From an uncultured Clostridia bacterium (lineage in GTDB: Bacteria > Bacillota > Clostridia > Oscillospirales > Ruminococcaceae): a stretch of 5,898 bases of DNA. Both the position numbers and the translations under genes were made by a program. The stretch is from positions 1-5,898 of the forward strand of contig CAMEQX010000093.1 of the NCBI GenBank assembly GCA_945933905.1, given 5' to 3'. Shown in pieces: positions 5,374 through 5,898 of the stretch (positions are counted from its first letter, which is position 1; every line of letters begins with the position of its first letter). The notes beneath the pieces were generated by a model that had not been told where the DNA came from, searched no databases, and saw only the letters and a list, made by a program, of their open reading frames with translations.

Positions 5374-5898
5374 ATGAAAATCAAATCTGTTATTTCTGCG
5401 TTCCTCGCAGCTGCACTTTCCGCTCTTGCACTTACGGGCTGCAACAATGCTTCAAGCGGAGGCAAGACTGTAATCAAGGTTGGCGCGACCTCTACTCCGC
5501 ACGGCGAAATTCTTGAATATGTCAAGGAAGACCTCGCAAAGCAGGGCTATGACCTTCAGATTACCATTTACGACGACTATGTTTTGCCGAACAAGGCGCT
5601 TGCGGACGGCGAGCTTGACGCGAACTATTTCCAGCACACGCCTTATCTCAACAGCTATAACAAGTCAAACGAAACCGACCTTGTTTCTGCGGCTTCTATT
5701 CACTACGAGCCGTTCGGACTTTACGGAAACGGCGTTGACAGCGTGAAGAACGCGGCTTCGGGCGCAAGCATTGTCATTCCCGCGGACGACAGCAACGAAA
5801 CCCGCGCGCTGCTTCTTCTTGCGCAGGAAGGTCTTATCACGCTTCCCGAGGGCGCAAACGCGGTTGACGGTGTGACCACGCTTGATATTGTCGATGAC
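5374..5898 (+). CDS. metQ: Methionine-binding lipoprotein MetQ (NlpA family), N-terminal part, cut by window end
   Basis: The frame starts with ATG 5374, after AAAGGAG at 5357-5363 (ten-base spacer), and runs off the window; 175 residues are visible of a protein usually of about 260-290. The N-terminus is a lipoprotein signal: basic KIK, a hydrophobic stretch, then lipobox LTGC with Cys23 as the lipidation site. The mature part opens with a Ser/Gly linker followed by IKVGATSTPHGEILEYVK. It then has 'DDYVLPNKALADGELDANYFQHTPYL', seen here as the stretch at about residues 67-92. These are the hallmark blocks of MetQ/NlpA substrate-binding proteins. It would capture methionine outside the cytoplasmic membrane and deliver it to MetI. 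It is the third transporter gene of the operon, separated from metI by a 135-base gap holding a small ORF. Confidence 0.93.
   Translation, partial: MKIKSVISAFLAAALSALALTGCNNASSGGKTVIKVGATSTPHGEILEYVKEDLAKQGYDLQITIYDDYVLPNKALADGELDANYFQHTPYLNSYNKSNETDLVSAASIHYEPFGLYGNGVDSVKNAASGASIVIPADDSNETRALLLLAQEGLITLPEGANAVDGVTTLDIVDD

Noticed and set aside
5142..5516. Plus-strand 124-residue frame bridging metI, the gap and metQ
   Set aside because: Different frame from both recognised genes, Arg/Cys-rich with no domain, and it contradicts the lipoprotein frame of metQ.

Overview
The window looks like a chromosomal segment of a Gram-positive, Clostridia-type bacterium (Oscillospiraceae/Lachnospiraceae-like). 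This is inferred from strong AGGAGG-type ribosome-binding sites, two perfect TTGACA-17-TATAAT promoters, compact intrinsic terminators, a lipoprotein-type MetQ, and a transmembrane GGDEF protein with a middle domain typical of gut Clostridia. All real genes lie on the + strand. Species cannot be called from the sequence alone.

Layout. (1) Positions 2-1220: the 3' end of an FtsX/MacB-type ABC permease and its ATPase, 10 bases apart, closed by an intrinsic terminator at 1229-1258. (2) Positions 1327-3283: a monocistronic unit with its own consensus promoter, a short leader hairpin, a TTG-started membrane diguanylate cyclase and a terminator. (3) Position 3373 to the window end: a methionine-type ABC importer operon metN-metI-(23-aa ORF)-metQ, with metQ cut off by the window edge. 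It has a consensus promoter whose -35 box is covered by a 7-bp-arm inverted repeat.

The most interesting part is the metNIQ leader (about 3413-3562). It encodes a well-started 19-residue peptide with Met at positions 1, 3, 4, 6 and 7 and Cys at 5 and 18. The peptide is followed 19 bases later by a 9-bp GNRA-looped hairpin and a run of seven T, ending directly against the metN Shine-Dalgarno. Part of the leader can pair with the 5' arm and loop of that terminator. This is the architecture of ribosome-mediated transcription attenuation, here apparently reading charged tRNA-Met (and possibly tRNA-Cys) to control a methionine importer. I see no S-box or T-box in the leader. A second unlisted small ORF with a very strong ribosome-binding site, ending in Cys-Phe-Cys, sits between metI and metQ.

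How the genes would work together: MetQ (lipid-anchored binding protein) captures methionine or a related compound, MetI forms the membrane channel, and MetN hydrolyses ATP and carries a NIL domain for feedback by substrate. The operator-like dyad would set initiation and the leader would set readthrough. The cyclase and the upstream exporter are separated from this operon by terminators and have no demonstrable link to it.
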